Positions 30,357 to 43,971 are shown, numbered from the stretch's first letter. The stretch: 59,722 bases of DNA from Salinispora cortesiana (GCF_000484695.1 NZ_AXVR01000030.1:1-59722); one strand, 5' to 3'. Notes: generated from the letters alone by a model not told the origin. Numbers and translations: made by a program.

Positions 30357-30608
30357 GACGCGAAGCCTAAGCAGAGTTCCCCCCATGCGGGCGAGTTCGG
30401 TGAACCTTTTGTGATGCCAGTTACCCCGAAAGCGTGACCTAAGATGCCCCTTTTGGCCCGATTTACCTGCATAATTTTCGCATTATCGGCCAGGAGATTT
30501 CTAAACCATAAACCACAGTGACGGGTTTCCGACCATCCAGGGATTCCCGCAGATCAATGGCGGAGCCGGCTAAAGCCCAATACCGTCGCCTCAGCCGGGG
30601 CAGGGCGG

Positions 30609-31571
30609 TTAGATCAACGCGTCCAGCGCAACGGCGGCGAAGACGACGGTCAGGTAGGTGGTGGACCAGTGGAACAGCCGCATCGGCTTGACCGCCTCCC
30701 CCCGTGTCGCCCGACGGCAGAGCCGGTGCGCCTCGACCAGGAAGATAACCCCCACGACGAGAGTCGGCAGCCCGTAGATCGGCCCCATCCCGGCCCCGAG
30801 CGGCCAGGCCACCAGCGAAACCAGCACCGTCAGCCAGGCGAAGACGAGAATCTCGGCGTTGACCCGCCGGGTGGACGCCACCACCGGCAGCATCGGAATG
30901 CCCGCCCGCGCGTAGTCCTCCTTGTACTTCATCGCCAGCGGGTAGAAGTGCGGCATCTGCCAGAAGAAGACAACCCCGAAGAGCGCCCAGGCGGCCGGCG
31001 CGAGGGAGCCGGTCACCGCGGCCCAGCCAATCAACACCGGCGCCGCCCCACAGGCCCCGCCCCAGAAAGTGTTCGCCGTGGTGGTGCGCTTGAGCCAAGC
31101 GGTGTAGACCAGGTCGTAATAGAGAATCGCGGCCAGCGTCAACCCGGCGGCCAACGCATTGGTGAAGACGGCCAACAGAGTGACCGAGACCACCGCCAGC
31201 ACCAGGCCGAAGATCAGTGCACTCCGTGGTGCGACGGTGTGCGCCGGCAGCGGGCGACGCTTGGTGCGCCGCATCACCTGATCGATATCCCGGTCGATGT
31301 AGCAGTTCAGGACGCTGGCCGCGCCGGCCGCCAGCGACCCGCCGACCAGGACCACCGCCATCAGCCAGAGCGACGGCAGACCGCCGTGCGCGAGCATCAT
31401 CGCCGGCACGGTGGTGACCAGCAGCAGCTCCACGATCCGCGGCTTGGTCAACGCCACGTAGGCCGCGACCACCGCCCGCAGGTCCCGCCGCGAGCCGACC
31501 GCCCCATCCCCCGTCGTGCTGACCGACTGCCCGGCGGTGTCGCTGACGGGGCGCTCGGTGATCATGCTCAC
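30609..31571 (-). CDS. ctaB: Protoheme IX farnesyltransferase (heme O synthase)
   Basis: An about 320-aa UbiA-family membrane prenyltransferase that makes heme O from heme B. It carries the two Asp-rich sites, [21 protein letters not shown] (about residue 88) and the later [15 protein letters not shown], and [24 protein letters not shown] typical of CtaB. GTG 31571 has GGAAGG 8 bases upstream; ATG 31565 is the alternative. It is divergent from tkt with a 255-base shared region, the usual actinobacterial order. Its product feeds CtaA. Confidence 0.94.
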   Translation of the reverse strand: MSMITERPVSDTAGQSVSTTGDGAVGSRRDLRAVVAAYVALTKPRIVELLLVTTVPAMMLAHGGLPSLWLMAVVLVGGSLAAGAASVLNCYIDRDIDQVMRRTKRRPLPAHTVAPRSALIFGLVLAVVSVTLLAVFTNALAAGLTLAAILYYDLVYTAWLKRTTTANTFWGGACGAAPVLIGWAAVTGSLAPAAWALFGVVFFWQMPHFYPLAMKYKEDYARAGIPMLPVVASTRRVNAEILVFAWLTVLVSLVAWPLGAGMGPIYGLPTLVVGVIFLVEAHRLCRRATRGEAVKPMRLFHWSTTYLTVVFAAVALDALI

Positions 31572-31826
31572 GGATGCCACCTTCCGGCATGGGCGGGGGA
31601 GGTCGGAATGATTGGGCCCCACTCCGGGACCATCACCGCCCCACCCTACGCGCCGCCGTAACGGCTGCCCTGGTGACCCAGCAACGGTGCGGGCCGTCAC
31701 ACCCGTACGCGACGAAGTGGCCGGAACCGGGAGAACAGCATGCACGGATCCGTGGGCGGACGTTTAGGACCGCTCGATAGGGTCACCGGTGAGGGTTCCG
31801 CCCATCTGCCGAGGAGCACAACCAAC

Positions 31827-33965
31827 GTGGCTGACAACCGACCCGAGCTTCCTGCACTTACCTGGTCCGACCTCGACCGTCGGGCGGTCGACACGGTCCG
31901 CGTGCTGGCCATGGACGCCGTCGAGAAATCCGGCAACGGCCATCCTGGCACCGCGATGAGCCTGGCGCCCGCGGCCTACCTACTCTTCAACCGGGTAATG
32001 CGCCACAACCCCGCCGACCCGACCTGGTCCGGCCGAGACCGCTTCGTCCTCTCCGCCGGGCACTCCAGCCTCAGCCTCTACATCCAGCTCTACTTCTCCG
32101 GCTACCCGATGAGCCTCGCCGACCTCGAAGGGCTGCGGCAGTGGGGCTCGCTCACCCCCGGTCACCCCGAGTACGGGCACACCCCGGGGGTGGAGACCAC
32201 CACCGGCCCGCTCGGACAGGGCCTGGGCAACGCGGTCGGGATGGCGATGGCCGCCCGTCGGGAACGCGGGTTGTTCGACCCCGAGCCGGCGCCCGGCGCC
32301 TCGATCTTCGACCACGACATCTGGTGCATCGCCTCCGACGGCGACATCGAGGAGGGGATCAGTCACGAGGCCAGCGCCCTCGCCGCACACCAGCAGCTGG
32401 GCAACCTCTGCGTGATCTACGACGACAACGAGATCTCGATCGAGGACGACACCCGGATCGCCAAGAGCGAGGACGTCGTGGCCCGCTACCAGGCGTACGG
32501 GTGGCACGTACAGACCGTCGACTGGCGACGCGGCGACGCCGACGAGGGTGACTACCACGAGGACGTGGCCACGCTGTACCGGGCGCTCCAGGCAGCCAGG
32601 GCGGAGACCGGCCGGCCGTCGTTCATCGCGCTGCGCACCATCATCGGCTGGCCGGCACCGAACAAGCGGAACACCGGCAAGATCCACGGTTCGGCGCTCG
32701 GCGCGGACGAGGTCGCCGCGACCAAGGAACTCCTCGGCTTCGACCCACAGCGCACCTTCGAGGTCGACGAGGGGGTCCTCAAGCACACCCGCCAGGTACT
32801 GGAACGCGCCATCGCCGCCCAGCGCGAATGGACCGAAGCCTTCGAGGCCTGGGGGCAGGCGAACCCGGACCGCCGGGCGCTCTGGGACCGGCTGGCCACC
32901 CGGACCCTGCCGCCGGACTGGACGGACGCCCTACCCACGTTCCCCGCCGACGCCAAGGGCCTCGCCACCCGCGCCGCCTCCGGCAAGGTCCTCGCCGCGC
33001 TCGCACCGGTGCTGCCGGAGCTGTGGGGCGGCTCGGCCGACCTGGCGGACAGCAACAACACCACCATGAAGGGCGAGCCGTCCTTCATCCCGGCCGAGCA
33101 CGCCACCAAGGACTTCCCAGGCAACAAGTACGGCCGCACGCTGCACTTCGGCATCCGTGAGCACGCGATGGCGGCCATCCTCAACGGAATCGCCCTACAC
33201 GGCGGCACCCGCCCGTACGGCGGCACCTTCCTCGTCTTCAGCGACTACATGCGCCCGTCGGTGCGCCTCGCGGCGATGATGCAGCTGCCGGTTACCTACG
33301 TCTGGACCCACGACTCGATCGGCCTCGGTGAGGACGGTCCGACCCACCAGCCGGTGGAGCACCTCACCTCACTGCGGGCGATTCCCGGACTGGACGTGGT
33401 ACGCCCCGCGGACGCGAACGAGACCGCCTGGGCGTGGCGGCAGGTCCTGACGCACACCGACCGACCGGCCGCGTTGGCGCTGAGCCGCCAGCCGTTGCCG
33501 ACCCTGGATCGATCCGTGCTCAACAGCGCAGAAGGGGTGGCCCGCGGCGGGTACGTGCTGGCCGAGGCCGCCGGCGGCAGGCCGCAGGTGATCCTCATCG
33601 GCACCGGCTCGGAGGTGCAGCTCTGCCTCACCGCCCGGGAGCGGCTGGAGGCCGACGGCACCCCCACCCGAGTTGTCTCCATGCCCTGCCAGGAGTGGTT
33701 CCGGGCCCAGGACGAGGCGTACCAGGAATCGGTCCTACCCCGTGGGGTAAGGGCACGGGTGAGCGTGGAGGCGGGTGTCGCGATGTCCTGGCGGGCCTTC
33801 GTCGGTGACTGCGGTGAGAGCATCAGCCTGGAGCACTTCGGGGCGAGCGCCCCGCACACCGTGCTCTTCGAGCAGTTCGGCTTCACCCCGGATCGGATCG
33901 TGGGTGCCGCGCACGCCACGCTGACCCGGGTCGGCGACATCACCGGTAATCCGACCGGCAACTGA
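31827..33965 (+). CDS. tkt: Transketolase
   Basis: A 712-aa thiamine-diphosphate enzyme moving two-carbon units in the non-oxidative pentose phosphate pathway. ThDP/metal motif [20 protein letters not shown] through DDNEIS, early [29 protein letters not shown], and the C-terminal [19 protein letters not shown] with the catalytic Glu. GTG 31827 has GAGGAG about 10 bases upstream; an open frame back to 31740 is not family-like. First gene of a six-gene operon. Confidence 0.97.
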   Translation: MADNRPELPALTWSDLDRRAVDTVRVLAMDAVEKSGNGHPGTAMSLAPAAYLLFNRVMRHNPADPTWSGRDRFVLSAGHSSLSLYIQLYFSGYPMSLADLEGLRQWGSLTPGHPEYGHTPGVETTTGPLGQGLGNAVGMAMAARRERGLFDPEPAPGASIFDHDIWCIASDGDIEEGISHEASALAAHQQLGNLCVIYDDNEISIEDDTRIAKSEDVVARYQAYGWHVQTVDWRRGDADEGDYHEDVATLYRALQAARAETGRPSFIALRTIIGWPAPNKRNTGKIHGSALGADEVAATKELLGFDPQRTFEVDEGVLKHTRQVLERAIAAQREWTEAFEAWGQANPDRRALWDRLATRTLPPDWTDALPTFPADAKGLATRAASGKVLAALAPVLPELWGGSADLADSNNTTMKGEPSFIPAEHATKDFPGNKYGRTLHFGIREHAMAAILNGIALHGGTRPYGGTFLVFSDYMRPSVRLAAMMQLPVTYVWTHDSIGLGEDGPTHQPVEHLTSLRAIPGLDVVRPADANETAWAWRQVLTHTDRPAALALSRQPLPTLDRSVLNSAEGVARGGYVLAEAAGGRPQVILIGTGSEVQLCLTARERLEADGTPTRVVSMPCQEWFRAQDEAYQESVLPRGVRARVSVEAGVAMSWRAFVGDCGESISLEHFGASAPHTVLFEQFGFTPDRIVGAAHATLTRVGDITGNPTGN

Positions 33966-33980
33966 GGGGAGCGAGACGGC

Positions 33981-35159
33981 ATGACGGACAGGCTGGGTGA
34001 GCTCACCGCCGCAGGCGTGGCGGTCTGGCTCGATGATCTTTCACGGACACGACTCAGCTCCGGTGGGCTGGACCGGCTGCGCCGGGAGAAGCACCTGGTT
34101 GGGGTGACCAGCAACCCGACGATCTTCGCCAAGGCCCTGGGCGACGCCGAGGAGTACGACTGGCAGCTGCACGACCTCGCCATGCGCGGGGTGCAGGTCG
34201 AGGAGGCGGTCCGCGCCCTCACCGCGTACGACGTGCGCTGGGCCTGTGACGTGATGCGACCGGCGTACGAGGCGTCGGCAGGCGTGGACGGACGGGTCTC
34301 GCTGGAGGTGGACCCGCGGCTGGCGTACGAGACCGACCAGACCATCGCCGAGGCACGGGCGCTCTGGTGGCTGGTGGACCGGCCGAACCTGTTCATCAAG
34401 ATCCCGGCCACCGAGGCCGGGCTGCCGGCGATCACCGCCGCCCTGGCCGAGGGGATCAGCGTGAACGTCACCCTGATCTTCGGCCTGGACCGCTACTCGG
34501 CGGTCATGGAGGCGTTCCTGACCGGCCTGGAGCAGGCGAAGGCGAACGGCCACGACCTGTCCAAGATCGGCTCGGTGGCGTCGTTCTTCGTCTCCCGGGT
34601 CGACACCGAGGTCGACAAGCGGCTGGAGAAGATCGGCTCGGAGCAGTCCAGCGCGCTGCGCGGTCGGGCCGCGATCGCCAACGCCCGACTGGCCTACGAG
34701 CGCTACAGCCAGGTCTTCGCCTCCGACCGGTGGCAGGCCCTCGCCGACGCCGGGGCACACCCGCAGCGACCGCTCTGGGCCTCCACCTCGACGAAGAACC
34801 CGGACTACCGGGACGTGATCTACGTCGAGGAGCTGATCGCCCCCGGCACCGTCAACACGATGCCGGAACCGGTGATCAACGCCTACGCCGAGCACGGCGA
34901 GACCAGCGGCGACACCGTCACCGGCGGCTACGACGAGGCGCGGGAGGTCTTCGCGGGCCTGGCGGCGGCGGGGGTGGACCTGACCGACGTGATCGACACC
35001 CTGGAGCGCGAGGGGGTGGAGAAGTTCGAGGCGAGCTGGAAGGAGCTCATCGAAGGTGTCCGCCGCTCCCTCTCCGCCGCCAACCAGGGCATCGACCACC
35101 CCGGCGACGCCGCCACGAACAACGCGCAGGCCGCCGAGCGGGCGGGGGGCAACGCGTGA
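33981..35159 (+). CDS. tal: Transaldolase
   Basis: A 392-aa transaldolase of the longer actinobacterial type. The Schiff-base Lys is in [15 protein letters not shown] (about residue 140), and [23 protein letters not shown] and [23 protein letters not shown] mark the barrel. Start ATG 33981 with GGGGAG upstream, 15 bases after tkt. Its stop overlaps the pgi start (GTGA). Confidence 0.96.
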   Translation: MTDRLGELTAAGVAVWLDDLSRTRLSSGGLDRLRREKHLVGVTSNPTIFAKALGDAEEYDWQLHDLAMRGVQVEEAVRALTAYDVRWACDVMRPAYEASAGVDGRVSLEVDPRLAYETDQTIAEARALWWLVDRPNLFIKIPATEAGLPAITAALAEGISVNVTLIFGLDRYSAVMEAFLTGLEQAKANGHDLSKIGSVASFFVSRVDTEVDKRLEKIGSEQSSALRGRAAIANARLAYERYSQVFASDRWQALADAGAHPQRPLWASTSTKNPDYRDVIYVEELIAPGTVNTMPEPVINAYAEHGETSGDTVTGGYDEAREVFAGLAAAGVDLTDVIDTLEREGVEKFEASWKELIEGVRRSLSAANQGIDHPGDAATNNAQAAERAGGNA

Positions 35160-36820
35160 GCGAGCTTCTCGGACAGCCTGTCGAAGCCGCTGCCGGCCTC
35201 TCTGTACGCGGGGCGGACGCGGTCGACCAGGCCGCGGCCGCCTCCACCCGGACCGCGGTGACCACGGCTGGGGTTCCGGGCCAACTGGCTGCGAAGGACC
35301 CCACCCTCTGGGGGCCGGAGGCGGAGGCTGAGGCACGGATTCGGCTGGGTTGGGTCGACACCTACACCCGCAGCCGGGAGCTGCTTCCGCAGCTCGCCGA
35401 GCTGACCTCGGAGCTGGCCGACCTGGACCACGTGGTGCTCTGTGGGATGGGTGGTTCGTCGCTGGCGCCCGAGGTGATCTCCCGGACGCTCGGCCGGCCG
35501 CTGACCGTCCTGGACACCACCGATCCGGGCCAGATCCGGACGGCGCTCGCCGACCGCCTGGAGCGGACCGTCGTCGTGGTGGCCAGCAAGTCTGGTTCGA
35601 CCGTGGAGACCGACAGCCAGCGACGCGCGTACTGGCAGGCGTTCCTCGACGCGGGAATGTCCGAGGCGGAGGCCGGACGGCACTTCGTGATCGTCACCGA
35701 CCCGGGCTCGCCGCTGGCGGCGACCGCTGCCGAGATGGGAGCGTTCACCATGCTGGCCGACCCGAACGTCGGCGGGCGCTACGCCGCGCTGACCGCGTTC
35801 GGACTCGTTCCGACGGCGCTGGCCGGGGTCGAGGTGGCCGAGCTGCTGGACCAGGCCGAGGCCTTCGCCGGGTCGTTGGCCGCCGAGCGGGACAATCCGG
35901 CGCTGGCGCTGGGTGCCGCGCTCGGTGCGGCGGCCACCGCCGGCCGGGACAAGGTGGCGCTGGTCTCGGACGGCAGCGGAATCGACGGGCTCGGTGACTG
36001 GGCCGAGCAGTTGATCGCCGAGTCGACCGGCAAGTCCGGGATCGGCATCCTGCCGGTCGTCGTCGAGTCGCCGACCAGCCCGGGCGCCACCGGCGAGGAC
36101 ATCCTCACCATCAGCTACGGCGGGGCGCTGACCGCCGGGGAACTCGGCGGTGGGGAAGGGACCGGCGGCACGCCGGACGTGGCGGTCAACGGGCCGTTGG
36201 GGGCGCAGTTCCTCGCCTGGGAGTATGCGGTCGCGATTGCCGGCGTGGTACTCGGCATCGACGCGTTCAACCAACCGAACGTCACCGAGAGTAAAGAGAA
36301 CACCAAGAAGATCCTGACCTCGGGCGTGCCGACGGAGCAGCCGTCGTTCACTGAAGGCGCGATCGAGGTGTACGCCCCGGCCGGTGTGCCGAACGACCTG
36401 GCCGGCGCACTGGGTTGGCTGATCAACGGCGTGGATGATGACGGCTATCTCGCGGTCATGGCGTACCTCGACCGCGGGGCCGATGCCGACGCGGCCCGAC
36501 TCCGTTCCACGTTGGCCGAGGCCCTCAACCCGCCGGTGACCTTCGGCTGGGGCCCCCGATTCCTGCACTCCACGGGGCAATATCACAAGGGGGGCCCACA
36601 GGTGGGCAGCTTCCTTCAGCTAACCGGTACGGTCGACGTTGATCTGCCGGTACCCGGAAAGCCGTACACCTTCGGGGAACTGCAGGCGGCGCAGGCCGCC
36701 GGTGACCGGCAGGCCCTGGCTGACCGGAAGCGTCCAGTGCTGCGGCTACACCTGACCGACCGGTCAGCGGGTGTGACGCAGCTGTTGGAGGCTGCTGGCG
36801 CGCTACCCAAGCGACGATGA
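35156..36820 (+). CDS. pgi: Glucose-6-phosphate isomerase
   Basis: A 554-aa sugar isomerase with two SIS-type domains: [17 protein letters not shown] (about residue 98) and [13 protein letters not shown] (about 143) bind the phosphate. It interconverts glucose-6-phosphate and fructose-6-phosphate, linking glycolysis to the pentose pathway. GTG 35156 overlaps the tal stop by four bases. Presence within the tkt-zwf operon lets the cell recycle fructose-6-phosphate into the oxidative branch. Confidence 0.93.
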   Translation: MSELLGQPVEAAAGLSVRGADAVDQAAAASTRTAVTTAGVPGQLAAKDPTLWGPEAEAEARIRLGWVDTYTRSRELLPQLAELTSELADLDHVVLCGMGGSSLAPEVISRTLGRPLTVLDTTDPGQIRTALADRLERTVVVVASKSGSTVETDSQRRAYWQAFLDAGMSEAEAGRHFVIVTDPGSPLAATAAEMGAFTMLADPNVGGRYAALTAFGLVPTALAGVEVAELLDQAEAFAGSLAAERDNPALALGAALGAAATAGRDKVALVSDGSGIDGLGDWAEQLIAESTGKSGIGILPVVVESPTSPGATGEDILTISYGGALTAGELGGGEGTGGTPDVAVNGPLGAQFLAWEYAVAIAGVVLGIDAFNQPNVTESKENTKKILTSGVPTEQPSFTEGAIEVYAPAGVPNDLAGALGWLINGVDDDGYLAVMAYLDRGADADAARLRSTLAEALNPPVTFGWGPRFLHSTGQYHKGGPQVGSFLQLTGTVDVDLPVPGKPYTFGELQAAQAAGDRQALADRKRPVLRLHLTDRSAGVTQLLEAAGALPKRR

Positions 36821-36851
36821 AGGACATAACAAGGCGGAGCGAGGAGACGGC

Positions 36852-38369
36852 GTGACAAACCCGTTACGCAACCCGCAGGATCGACGGCTGCCCCGCATCC
36901 CGGAACCCTGTGCTCTGGTCATCTTCGGCGTTACCGGGGACCTGGCCCGCAAAAAGCTGCTACCGGCGGTGTACGACCTCGCGAACCGGGGGCTGCTGCC
37001 CCCGAGCTTCGTCGTGCTCGGCTTCGCCCGCCGGGACTGGGGTGACGGCGACTTCGAGTCCCTCGCCCAGGCCGCGGCGAAGGCACACGCCCGCACACCG
37101 TGGCGAGAGGAGGTGTGGGCGCGGCTCGCCGGCAACATCAAGTTCGTCGGCGGGTCGTTCGACGACGACGAGGCCTTCGACCAGCTGGCGGGCACGTTGG
37201 ACGGGCTCCGCCAGTCGCACGGCATCCCCGGCAACGCCGCCTTCTATTTCGCCATCCCCCCGGCGGCTTTTCCGGTGGTGCTCAAGCAGCTCGCCCGCAC
37301 CGGAATGGCGGATAACGTCAGCTCCGGCGGGTGGCGCCGAGTCGTGGTCGAGAAGCCCTTCGGGCACGACCTGCCCTCGGCGAAGGAGCTCAACGACCTG
37401 GTGGACGATGTCTTCACCCGCCGGGACGTCTTCCGCATCGACCACTACCTGGGCAAGGAGACGGTTCAGAACATCCTCGCCCTGCGGTTCGCCAACAACC
37501 TGTTCGAGCCGTTGTGGAACTCGAAATACGTCGACTCGGTACAGATCACCATGGCCGAGGACGTGGGCATCGGCACCCGGGCCGGGTTCTACGACACCGC
37601 CGGTGCCGCCCGGGACGTGCTCCAGAACCACCTCCTTCAGCTACTCGCGCTGGTGGCGATGGAGGAGCCCACCAGCTTCGCCGCCGACGAGATCCGCGCC
37701 GAGAAGCTCAAGGTACTCAAGGCCATCACCCTGCCACCCGACGTGGACCACGGGACCGTACGCGGCCAGTACCTGCCCGGCTGGGTCGGCGGTGAACGCG
37801 CGCTCGGCTACCTGGACGAGAAGGGAGTCCCGGCGGATTCGACCACCGAGACCTACGTCGCGGTGCAGCTTGGCATCCAGAACCGACGGTGGGCGGGGGT
37901 GCCCTTCTACATCCGCGCCGGCAAGCGGATGCCCCGGCAGGTGACCGAGGTCGCGATCATGTTCAAGCAGGCCCCACACCTACCGTTCAACGACGCCGAT
38001 GTGGAGTCGCTGGGCAACAACCAACTCGTCATCCGGGTCCAGCCGGACGAGGGCGTGGTCCTCAAGTTCGGTTCCAAGGTGCCCGGGACCGCCATGGAGG
38101 TCCGGGACATCGCGATGGACTTCCAGTACGGCGAGGCGTTCACCGAGGCCAGCCCAAAGGCGTACGAGCGGCTGGTGCTGGATGTCCTGATCGGCGACCG
38201 GACCCTCTTCCCGGACGCCGCCGAGGTCGAACAGAGCTGGCGGGTGGTGGACCCACTGGAGCAGGCGTGGGCGGAGACGAAGCCGGAACCCTACCGATCC
38301 GGTGAGTGGGGTCCCCGCCGCGCCGACGAGATGCTGGCCCGGACGGGCCGCGCCTGGCGGCGGGCGTGA
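36852..38369 (+). CDS. zwf: Glucose-6-phosphate 1-dehydrogenase
   Basis: A 505-aa enzyme, first step of the oxidative pentose phosphate pathway. Cofactor loop [13 protein letters not shown] near residue 25, catalytic [13 protein letters not shown] (about 196) and the substrate-binding [14 protein letters not shown] 36852 has GAGGAG upstream. It is followed by opcA, its assembly factor. Confidence 0.97.
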   Translation: MTNPLRNPQDRRLPRIPEPCALVIFGVTGDLARKKLLPAVYDLANRGLLPPSFVVLGFARRDWGDGDFESLAQAAAKAHARTPWREEVWARLAGNIKFVGGSFDDDEAFDQLAGTLDGLRQSHGIPGNAAFYFAIPPAAFPVVLKQLARTGMADNVSSGGWRRVVVEKPFGHDLPSAKELNDLVDDVFTRRDVFRIDHYLGKETVQNILALRFANNLFEPLWNSKYVDSVQITMAEDVGIGTRAGFYDTAGAARDVLQNHLLQLLALVAMEEPTSFAADEIRAEKLKVLKAITLPPDVDHGTVRGQYLPGWVGGERALGYLDEKGVPADSTTETYVAVQLGIQNRRWAGVPFYIRAGKRMPRQVTEVAIMFKQAPHLPFNDADVESLGNNQLVIRVQPDEGVVLKFGSKVPGTAMEVRDIAMDFQYGEAFTEASPKAYERLVLDVLIGDRTLFPDAAEVEQSWRVVDPLEQAWAETKPEPYRSGEWGPRRADEMLARTGRAWRRA

Positions 38370-38403
38370 CAACCGAGCGACGCGAGCAGACCGGGAGGCA
38401 GCG

Positions 38404-39417
38404 ATGATCGGCCTGTGGGACACCACCGGCAACGAGGTGGTCAAGGCGCTCGCTGCCGAGCGGCGCAGTGCCGGCGGGGTGGCCAGTGGCATGGCACTCA
38501 CCCTGATCGTGGTGGTGGACGAGAAGCGGGTCCGCGAGGCGGAGGCAGCGGCGACGATCGCTTCCGCCGCCCACCCGTGCCGGCTGCTGATCGTGGTTCG
38601 TTCCGACGTGGATCGGGACCGCAACCGGCTGGACGCGGAGATCGTGGTGGGGGGCCGGCTCGGCCCCGGCGAGGCGGTGGTGGCCCGGATGCACGGGCGG
38701 CTGGCCTTGCACGCCGAGTCGGTGGTGATGCCGCTGCTGGTGCCGGACGTACCGGTGGTGACCTGGTGGCACGGGGATCCGCCAGCCGAGATCGCCACCG
38801 ACTTCCTGGGCGTGGTTGCCGACCGGCGCATCACCGACGTCGCCCAGGCCGACAACCCGATCGAGGCGCTGCGGCAGCGGGCGCACGACTACGCGCCCGG
38901 CGACACCGACCTGGCCTGGACCCGGGTCACGTTGTGGCGCACCCTGGTGGCAGGTGCCTTCGACACCACCGAGGCACAGGTCACCGCGGCGACCGTGGTG
39001 GCACCGCCGACCGATCCGACGGCCGCGCTGATGCGCGGCTGGCTCGCCTCCCGGCTAGGGATCGACCCCGAGTGGCGGCACACCGACCAGTACTCCCGGA
39101 TGCATGAGGTGCAATTGCGCTGCGCCAACGGCGACGAGCTGACACTGACCCGCAACAACAGCATGGCGGTGTTCCGCCGCACCGGCCAGGAGGACCGCCT
39201 CCTGCCGCTGGTGCGCCGGCCGCTCGGCGATGAGCTGGCCGAGGAGTTGCGCCGGCTCGACGCCGACCAGGTATACGCGGAGGCGCTGGGTGCCGCGGCG
39301 GAGCTCTCCGGGCTGCATTGTCGTCCCGCCCAACGGGTGCATGTCTGGAGGGACCCGGCTCAGGCCCGGCGGGCCGAGGCGGGGATCACCGCGCACGCTG
39401 GGATCGCGCGGGCATGA
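38404..39417 (+). CDS. opcA: Glucose-6-phosphate dehydrogenase assembly protein OpcA
   Basis: A 337-aa protein that starts MIGLWDTTGNEVVKAL and has VTWWHGDPPAEIATDFLG and TDLAWTRVTLWRTLVAGAFD, typical of OpcA, which activates or assembles Zwf in cyanobacteria and actinobacteria. No enzymatic motif. ATG 38404 with GGGAGG 6 bases upstream. Overlaps pgl by four bases (ATGA). Confidence 0.95.
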   Translation: MIGLWDTTGNEVVKALAAERRSAGGVASGMALTLIVVVDEKRVREAEAAATIASAAHPCRLLIVVRSDVDRDRNRLDAEIVVGGRLGPGEAVVARMHGRLALHAESVVMPLLVPDVPVVTWWHGDPPAEIATDFLGVVADRRITDVAQADNPIEALRQRAHDYAPGDTDLAWTRVTLWRTLVAGAFDTTEAQVTAATVVAPPTDPTAALMRGWLASRLGIDPEWRHTDQYSRMHEVQLRCANGDELTLTRNNSMAVFRRTGQEDRLLPLVRRPLGDELAEELRRLDADQVYAEALGAAAELSGLHCRPAQRVHVWRDPAQARRAEAGITAHAGIARA

Positions 39418-40184
39418 GCGAGGCGAGTATCGCGGTCCACGCCGACGCCGAGCTGCTGGCGCAGGCGGTGGCCGCCCGGCTACTGGTCCGGATCCTCGAT
39501 GCGCAGACCGGGCGCGGTCAGGCATCGGTGGTGTTGACCGGCGGGCGGATCGCCGCCGCCGTCTATCGGGCCTTGGCGGCGCTGCCCGCCCGCGAGGCGG
39601 TCGACTGGTCCCGGGTAGACGTCTGGTGGGGTGACGAGCGGTTCCTGCCTGACGGTGACCCGCAGCGCAACGCGACGCAGGCCCGGGCGGCGCTCCTGGA
39701 CGCGGTGCCGCTGGACCCGGCCCGAGTGCACCCGATGCCGGCCTCGGACGACCCGGCCGGCAGCGACCCGGAGGAGGCCGCCGCCCGGTACGCGGCGGAG
39801 CTGGCCCAGGCGGCCCGCCCCGGCACCGCGGTCCTCCCCCACTTCGACGTGCTCCTGCTGGGGGTGGGTGAGGACGGGCACGTTGCCTCGGTCTTCCCGG
39901 AGCATCCGGTGCACTACGAGAGCCGGCCGGTCAGTGCGGTCCGGGGCAGCCCGAAGCCGCCGCCGATCCGGACCACCCTGACTCTGCCGACGATCAACAC
40001 CGCGGAGGAGGTGTGGCTGGTCGCCAGCGGGGCGGACAAAGCCCGCGCGGTCGGCCTGGCCCTGGCTGGTGCGGGGCCGGTGCAGCTACCAGCCGCGGGT
40101 GTGCGGGGCATCAACCGCACCCTCTGGTTACTGGATCGAAGCGCCGCCGCCGACCTACCAGCCCGCTTCCGCAGCCTGCGCTGA
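39414..40184 (+). CDS. pgl: 6-phosphogluconolactonase
   Basis: A 256-aa DevB-type lactonase, second step of the oxidative pathway. Motifs: VVLTGGRIAAAVYRAL, DVWWGDERFLPDGDPQRN and GVGEDGHVASVFPEH, the conserved blocks of the SOL/DevB fold. ATG 39414 overlaps the opcA stop. Last gene of the tkt operon; a strong terminator follows. Confidence 0.95.
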   Translation: MSEASIAVHADAELLAQAVAARLLVRILDAQTGRGQASVVLTGGRIAAAVYRALAALPAREAVDWSRVDVWWGDERFLPDGDPQRNATQARAALLDAVPLDPARVHPMPASDDPAGSDPEEAAARYAAELAQAARPGTAVLPHFDVLLLGVGEDGHVASVFPEHPVHYESRPVSAVRGSPKPPPIRTTLTLPTINTAEEVWLVASGADKARAVGLALAGAGPVQLPAAGVRGINRTLWLLDRSAAADLPARFRSLR

Positions 40185-40241
40185 GCTGCCGCCCCCGTCG
40201 GCGCTGCCGGCGGGGGCGGGCACCTGCGGTCGGATGAAAAC

Positions 40242-40283
40242 ACACCGCGCGCGGCTCGTCCGAAGACGAACCGCGCGCGGTGT
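40242..40283. terminator. Bidirectional terminator between pgl and secG
   Basis: ACACCGCGCGCGG (40242-40254) pairs with 40271-40283; an inner TCGTC/GACGA stem closes on a CGAA tetraloop, with one C-A mismatch between stems. On the minus strand a TGTTTT run follows, so it suits secG best; it also ends the pgl transcript. Confidence 0.88.
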
Positions 40284-40301
40284 TGACTCGACGTGCTGGG
40301 C

Positions 40302-40562
40302 TCAGCCGAGGCTGGACTGCTGAAGACGCAGCCAGAGCCCAAGACCGACGATGCAGGCGAACCAGACGATGCCCACCAGAACGGTGTAGCGGTCCAGGTT
40401 CTTCTCGGCGACCGACGACCCAGCCAGGCTGGAGCTGACCCCGCCGCCGAACATGCTGGACATCCCACCGCCCTTACCCCGGTGTAGCAGGATCAGCAGG
40501 GTGAGCATGACGCTCGTAATGACCAGCAACACGATCAACGTGTACGCGAACCAGATCGGCAT
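40302..40562 (-). CDS. secG: Preprotein translocase subunit SecG
   Basis: An 86-aa protein with two membrane segments (LIVLLVITSVMLTLLILLH and VLVGIVWFACIVGLGLWL) around a Gly/Ser-rich loop, RGKGGGMSSMFGGGVSSS, the SecG signature. Part of SecYEG. It lies 96 bases after tpiA, the standard actinobacterial position. Confidence 0.95.
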   Translation of the reverse strand: MPIWFAYTLIVLLVITSVMLTLLILLHRGKGGGMSSMFGGGVSSSLAGSSVAEKNLDRYTVLVGIVWFACIVGLGLWLRLQQSSLG

Positions 40563-40658
40563 GGCGGGGGACAGTCCTCTCGTTGCGATCCTCGCCCGGG
40601 CAGAACGGGCACGGTGGCACCGACCGGCGGACGGGCGGAGTCAAGGATAGCGAAACGA

Positions 40659-41450
40659 TCAGCCGGTGGTGTGCTCCGGGAACCGGCAGATCTTCGCGAA
40701 CTCCTCAGCGTCCAGGCTGGCACCGCCGACAAGGGCGCCATCCACGTCCGGCTGAGCCATGATGGCGGCCACGTTCGACGACTTGACCGACCCGCCGTAC
40801 AGGATCCGCACCTGGTCGGCCGTCTTCTGGCCGAAGTGCCCGGCAAGGCGCTGACGGAGCGCCCCACACACCTCCTGGGCGTCCTCCGGGGTGGCCGTCT
40901 TGCCGGTGCCGATCGCCCAGACCGGCTCGTACGCGACGACAACCTGGGTCACCTGCTCGGCGGAGAGCCCCTTGAGGGCGGCGTCGAGCTGGTCGTTGCA
41001 GTGCGGCACCTGGCCGCCCTGCTCCCGAACGTCCAGCCCCTCCCCCACGCAGAGGATCGGGCTGAGGCCATGGGTGAGCGCCGCCTGCACCTTCGCGTTG
41101 ACGACAGCGTTGTCCTCGTGCTGGTTCGCCCGCCGCTCGGAGTGGCCAACCGCCACGTACGTGCAGCCCAGCTTCGTCAGCATCGGCCCAGCGATGTCAC
41201 CGGTGTGCGCTCCCGACGCGTGTGGCGAGAGGTCCTGCGCGCCATAGCCCACCAGCAGCTTGTCCCCGTCAACGGCGGTCTGCACCGTCCGTAGGTCGGT
41301 GAACGGCGGTAGCACCACCGTCTCGACATCGGTGAGCTGCTTCGCGGTGAGACTCGCGGCGAGCTTCTGCACCAGCAGATTCGCCTCGAGATGGTTGAGG
41401 TTCATCTTCCAGTTGCCGGCCATCAGTGGCCGGCGGGTGGGGTTGGCCAT
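40659..41450 (-). CDS. tpiA: Triosephosphate isomerase
   Basis: A 263-aa TIM barrel. Catalytic residues: Lys in [10 protein letters not shown] (about residue 14), His in AVGHSERR (about 98), Glu in [14 protein letters not shown] (about 172). Phosphate loop [13 protein letters not shown] 41450 directly follows the pgk stop with no gap. Confidence 0.97.
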   Translation of the reverse strand: MANPTRRPLMAGNWKMNLNHLEANLLVQKLAASLTAKQLTDVETVVLPPFTDLRTVQTAVDGDKLLVGYGAQDLSPHASGAHTGDIAGPMLTKLGCTYVAVGHSERRANQHEDNAVVNAKVQAALTHGLSPILCVGEGLDVREQGGQVPHCNDQLDAALKGLSAEQVTQVVVAYEPVWAIGTGKTATPEDAQEVCGALRQRLAGHFGQKTADQVRILYGGSVKSSNVAAIMAQPDVDGALVGGASLDAEEFAKICRFPEHTTG

Positions 41451-42650
41451 TCAGCTCTCCAAGGCCGCGATGCCGGGGAGGGTCTTGCCCTCCAGGTACT
41501 CAAGACTGGCGCCGCCGCCGGTCGAAATGTGGCTGAACGCCTGCTCGTCGAGGCCGAGGGCCCGCACTGCGGCGGCGGAGTCGCCGCCGCCGACCACGGT
41601 GAACGCGTCCGACTTCGCGATCGCCTCAGCGACACCGCGGGTGCCGTGCGCGAAGGCCGCCATCTCGAACACGCCCATCGGGCCGTTCCAGAAGATCGTC
41701 CGAGCGTCCCGCAGTGCGGCGGCGAACCCGGCCACCGTCTCTGGGCCGATGTCGAGCCCGACCCGCTTGCTGGGGATCCCGTCGGCCCGCACCGTGTCGT
41801 GCGCAGCGTCGGGAGCGAACGCGTCCGCCGCCACCACGTCAACCGGAAGCATGATCTTGCCGTCGGCGCGCTCCAGCAGACTCCGGCAGGTCTCGACCAT
41901 CTCCTCCTCCAACAGCGAGGAGCCCACCTCGTGGCCCTGCGCCTTGAGGAAGGTGAAGCACATGCCACCGCCAACTAGCAGCCGGTCGACCTTCGGCAGC
42001 AACGCCTCGATCACCGCCAGCTTGTCGGAGACCTTCGACCCACCGAGCACCACCACGTACGGGCGGTCCGGCTCCCCGGTGAGGGTGCCCAGCACCTCCA
42101 CCTCGCGCAGCACCAGCTGGCCCGCCACGTGCGGCAGCCGGGCCGGTACGTCGTACACACTGGCGTGCCGACGGTGCACCGCGCCGAACGCGTCGTCCAC
42201 ATACGCGTCGGCGAGCGCGGCGAGCTGGTCGGCGAAGGCGCCCCGCTCCGCCTCGTCCTTGCTGGTCTCACCCGGGTTGAACCGAAGGTTTTCCAGCAGG
42301 GCGACCTGACCGTCGGCGAGGCCGGCCACGGTGGACCGGGCCGAGTCGCCGACCGTGTCCTCGGCGAAGTGCACCGGCGCGCCGAGCAGCTCACCGAGCC
42401 GCCCGGCGACCGGGCGCAGGCTGAACGCCGGGTCGGGGCTGCCCTTCGGCCGCCCCAGGTGCGAGCAGACGACCACCTTCGCGCCGGCCTGGACCAGCGC
42501 GCCCAGGGTCGGCAGCACGGCCCGGATCCGGCCGTCGTCGGTGATCTGACCAGTCTGCTTGTCGAGCGGGACGTTCAGGTCCGCGCGGACCAACACCCGC
42601 CGACCCGTTACCTCCTCGGCGAGCAGGTCGTCGAGGGTACGGATAGTCAC
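41451..42650 (-). CDS. pgk: Phosphoglycerate kinase
   Basis: A 399-aa kinase. [13 protein letters not shown] near residue 20, [36 protein letters not shown] and the C-terminal [13 protein letters not shown] are all typical. GTG 42650 with GGGAAGG 8 bases upstream gives [10 protein letters not shown]; a longer frame has no such support. It lies 52 bases after gap. Confidence 0.96.
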   Translation of the reverse strand: MTIRTLDDLLAEEVTGRRVLVRADLNVPLDKQTGQITDDGRIRAVLPTLGALVQAGAKVVVCSHLGRPKGSPDPAFSLRPVAGRLGELLGAPVHFAEDTVGDSARSTVAGLADGQVALLENLRFNPGETSKDEAERGAFADQLAALADAYVDDAFGAVHRRHASVYDVPARLPHVAGQLVLREVEVLGTLTGEPDRPYVVVLGGSKVSDKLAVIEALLPKVDRLLVGGGMCFTFLKAQGHEVGSSLLEEEMVETCRSLLERADGKIMLPVDVVAADAFAPDAAHDTVRADGIPSKRVGLDIGPETVAGFAAALRDARTIFWNGPMGVFEMAAFAHGTRGVAEAIAKSDAFTVVGGGDSAAAVRALGLDEQAFSHISTGGGASLEYLEGKTLPGIAALES

Positions 42651-42702
42651 CGGACCGACCTTCCCTTCGTCACCGGGCCCCCCGCGAGCTGCCTGCGCGC
42701 AC

Positions 42703-43761
<1,059 letters not shown>

Positions 43762-43971
43762 CTAGTCTGCGCCAGCCGGTGGAACCGGCCATTTGACGGT
43801 TCATCTCGGCCGCCCCGCCGCGGTCCGAGGGACCGACCGCCCGAGGCGGTGCGCACGGCGAGGAATGCCGAGTGCCGGCTCCCTTGCCGTACGCAGCGAC
43901 CCTATCCGAGCACGGGGGTTCACGCTGCGGCGGGTGGCGATCCTGCCGCCCCGTAAGCCGCCACCGTCCTA